A DNA stretch of 7,321 bases from an uncultured Oscillospiraceae bacterium. GTDB taxonomy: Bacteria; Bacillota; Clostridia; Oscillospirales; Oscillospiraceae. Each line of letters opens with the position of its first letter. The stretch's first letter is position 1. The stretch is from contig CAKUJN010000094.1 in the NCBI GenBank assembly GCA_934661735.1, positions 1 to 7,321 on the forward strand. Direction: 5' to 3'. A program made the position numbers and the translations under genes. Below are positions 6,023 through 7,321 of the stretch, one piece after another. The notes beneath the pieces were generated by a model. That model saw only the letters and a list, made by a program, of their open reading frames with translations, was not told where the DNA came from and did no database searches.

Positions 6023-6044
6023 CCCTCCGAATATTTTTTGGAGG
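6003..6044 (+). promoter_or_regulatory. Attenuator-like hairpin, T-run and competing SD pairing
   Basis: Positions 6003-6009 (ggagggt) pair perfectly with 6022-6028 (accctcc), and a T6 run follows at 6034-6039, which fits a small intrinsic terminator. The bases cctcc (6024-6028) can instead pair with the GNAT ribosome binding site GGAGG (6040-6044). The two structures are mutually exclusive, so either transcriptional or translational control is possible. It may also simply be a backup terminator for the upstream operon. Confidence 0.4.
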
Positions 6045-6051
6045 AAACAAA

Positions 6052-6981
6052 ATGAAAAACCAGATTACCATTCGCGAAGCGGTCACGGAACAGGACGTGG
6101 CGCGCTTCTGGGAGCAGCTCCACGCCTATCACAGGAGAGATATTTTCTCTGCGTCCGATGCGGAGGAGCTGGATCACTTTCTCGGTTCGGAGTACCACGA
6201 TCGTGTGATGGAGGTTCACGGCAGGGCGCAGGACCGCTGCCGCTTTCTGTTCTTCCGGCGGGACGGACGGGACATCGGCTTTGCCATGCCCGTGATCTTC
6301 ACGTCTGAGGACGGCAAGTGCTTTATCATGGAATTCTGCATCTATCCGGAGTTCCGCGGCGGCGGAACGGGCAGGGAATGCGCAGGAGTACTTCTGGACT
6401 GGGCAAAGGAGCACGGCGCGCTGTATGCCGAGCTGAACTATGGCGGCAGCGAACGGAGGCGGCGTTTCTGGCAGGCTGCCGGCTTTGTGGAGAACGGAGC
6501 AGACGAGTGGGGCGAGCCGCTGATGCTTCTGCCGCCGGAGGAAGAGATTCCGATTACCGTGGAAACGCTGGCAGAACCGGACGATTGGCAGCTTTTGAAG
6601 CTGGAAAACGGATTCAAAAGAGAAATCGGAGAGGAAGCGCTGACGGAGGAGCGGCAGAGACGGCTTCAGCAGGCGGTCAGAGCGGGGAAAATCACCTTTT
6701 TCATCGCCAGACGAGGCTATCGCGCGGTGGGAATGTGCAGCGTTTCCAAATGCTATTCGACGTTTTCGTGCGCGGATACGGGCATATATGAGGATTTTTA
6801 CATTGAGCCGGTGTTCCGCGGACGCGGAATCGCGCGGGCGCTTGCGCAGACGGCGCAGCGGTGGGGGAGAGAAAACGGCCTTGCCAGCATGAGCGTCACC
6901 TGCGCGCCCTGTGACGAGGGAATGTATCAGGCGCTTGGCTTTGACGTCCGTCTGGGCGGCACATTTGTGCATCTGAGCTGA
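6052..6981 (+). CDS. Tandem-domain GNAT N-acetyltransferase
   Basis: This 309-residue protein holds two GNAT acetyltransferase folds in series. Domain 1 (about 5-157) has the acetyl-CoA pyrophosphate-binding motif RGGGTG (102-107) after MEFCIYPEF and ends with FWQAAGFVE (139-147). Domain 2 (about 167-308) has DFYIEPVFRGRGIA (248-261) with R-G-R-G-I-A at 256-261 and ends with MYQALGFDV (291-299). Both motifs look intact, so both sites may bind acetyl-CoA; in many tandem GNATs only one is active. The substrate cannot be told from sequence: small molecules, antibiotics, polyamines or protein N-termini are all possible. The start at 6052 has GGAGG (6040-6044) 7 nt upstream. A GTG at 5974 in the same frame would add 26 residues that do not resemble GNAT sequence. 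It appears to be a single-gene unit between two terminators. Confidence 0.92.
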   Translation: MKNQITIREAVTEQDVARFWEQLHAYHRRDIFSASDAEELDHFLGSEYHDRVMEVHGRAQDRCRFLFFRRDGRDIGFAMPVIFTSEDGKCFIMEFCIYPEFRGGGTGRECAGVLLDWAKEHGALYAELNYGGSERRRRFWQAAGFVENGADEWGEPLMLLPPEEEIPITVETLAEPDDWQLLKLENGFKREIGEEALTEERQRRLQQAVRAGKITFFIARRGYRAVGMCSVSKCYSTFSCADTGIYEDFYIEPVFRGRGIARALAQTAQRWGRENGLASMSVTCAPCDEGMYQALGFDVRLGGTFVHLS

Positions 6982-7038
6982 AAGCGCGGCAGGGTTCCGC
7001 AGAGTGCATAAAAAATCTGTGCGTGAATAGGGAAAGGC

Positions 7039-7068
7039 GACGTCATCCGTTGGATGGCGGCGTCTTTT
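7039..7068 (+). terminator. Probable terminator of the GNAT gene
   Basis: Positions 7044-7048 (catcc) pair with 7052-7056 (ggatg), and 7039-7042 (gacg) pair with 7061-7064 (cgtc), leaving a short internal bulge. Four T follow directly. It lies about 57 bp after the GNAT stop. The stem is imperfect and the T-run is short, so strength is uncertain. Confidence 0.5.
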
Positions 7069-7133
7069 GCATCAGTGGTGCGTGGACGTGCCTGTATGTT
7101 GCCCTGCGCGCCGCAAAGGCCGGCGTTCAGTCA

Positions 7134-7221
7134 GCATTTTCGTTAGCATTTTGTGCCGGCAGAGCATGCTTGATCAACGATCAGATCGAAAATGCAGGAA
7201 TACTCCGGCGGCTGCGCCGCC
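7134..7221. repeat. Inverted and direct repeats in the gene-free right end
   Basis: Positions 7134-7142 (gcattttcg) are complementary to 7187-7195 (cgaaaatgc). The octamer agcatttt occurs twice (7133-7140 and 7145-7152). Two perfect palindromes adjoin inside the arms: agcatgct (7163-7170) and tgatca (7171-7176). A separate 6-bp hairpin, ggcggc-tgc-gccgcc, spans 7207-7221. Nothing in 7069-7254 looks like a gene; a 61-codon open frame there has no ribosome binding site. Confidence 0.35.
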
Positions 7222-7254
7222 TCCATATGGGTTCGGTCCGACATACGAATAACC

Positions 7255-7283
7255 AAAAAGAAACCATCCATTCGGATGGTTTC
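7255..7283 (-). terminator. Terminator of the tRNA gene
   Basis: A perfect 10-bp stem, 7260-7269 (gaaaccatcc) with 7274-7283 (ggatggtttc), has a 4-nt loop. On the minus strand it is followed by TTTTT (complement of 7255-7259). It starts only five bases beyond the CCA end of the tRNA, as expected for a tRNA transcript terminator. Confidence 0.85.
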
Positions 7284-7287
7284 ATTT

Positions 7288-7321
7288 TGGTGACCCGTAC
7301 GGGAATCGAACCCATATTACC
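7288..7321 (-). tRNA. tRNA-Glu, 3' part only (cut by window edge)
   Basis: Read on the minus strand, the segment ends in an encoded CCA (7288-7290) preceded by discriminator A and the acceptor strand ACGGGTC. The T-arm is ATGGG-TTCGATT-CCCGT, with a 7-nt loop and one G.T pair. The bases GGTAAT before it form the end of the variable region. The combination GGTAA...GGGTTCGA and ACGGGTCACCA matches the 3' half of Firmicutes tRNA-Glu(UUC) as I know it. The anticodon lies outside the window, so the isotype is inferred. Confidence 0.8.

Noticed and set aside
5974..6051. GTG start giving a GNAT protein 26 residues longer
   Set aside because: The added residues do not resemble a GNAT N-terminus, and an ideal GGAGG lies 7 nt before ATG 6052.
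7067..7252. 61-codon open frame between the GNAT gene and the tRNA
   Set aside because: It begins inside the terminator T-run, has no SD and shows no recognisable protein features.
1..7321. CRISPR array, transposase, integrase or phage genes
   Set aside because: I looked on both strands and found no regularly spaced direct repeats and no such protein motifs.

Overview
The window looks like chromosomal DNA from a GC-rich member of the Clostridia, probably Oscillospirales-like. This rests on the gene content, the strong GGAGG-type ribosome binding sites, the mltG-trhP adjacency and a Cys-rich protein of a type I associate with Clostridia. The genus cannot be fixed from the sequence alone. No phage, transposase, CRISPR or plasmid genes are visible.

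Layout. Positions 1-273 hold no gene, only a cluster of GC-rich inverted repeats ending in a strong hairpin terminator. On the minus strand, 274-1116 encodes a 280-residue cysteine-rich protein of unknown function. A 174-bp divergent intergenic region (1117-1290) separates it from a tightly packed plus-strand operon at 1291-5875: a TagA/WecG-type glycosyltransferase, a divergent thymidylate kinase, a DJ-1/PfpI-family protein, the septal lytic transglycosylase MltG, and a U32-family tRNA hydroxylase of the TrhP (YrrO) type. The genes overlap or lie within about 20 bp of each other, and one good extended -10 promoter lies just upstream of the first. A hairpin terminator follows the operon.

Next, at 5984-6981, comes a gene for a tandem two-domain GNAT acetyltransferase. 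It is preceded by a 12-codon leader reading frame and a hairpin plus T-run resembling an attenuator. The window closes with a 278-bp non-coding stretch and, on the minus strand, the 3' end of a tRNA gene, most likely tRNA-Glu, with its own terminator.

How the genes fit together. TagA (surface polymer synthesis) and MltG (glycan strand termination) act at the cell envelope. Tmk supplies dTDP, the precursor of dTTP and also of dTDP-sugars. TrhP makes 5-hydroxyuridine at tRNA position 34. Co-transcription looks like housekeeping grouping rather than one pathway. The mltG-trhP end matches the yrrL-yrrM-yrrN-yrrO order of Bacillus subtilis as I remember it, without the methyltransferase yrrM. The most interesting items are the leader/attenuator before the GNAT gene and the Cys-rich protein. 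I see no convincing new multi-gene system.
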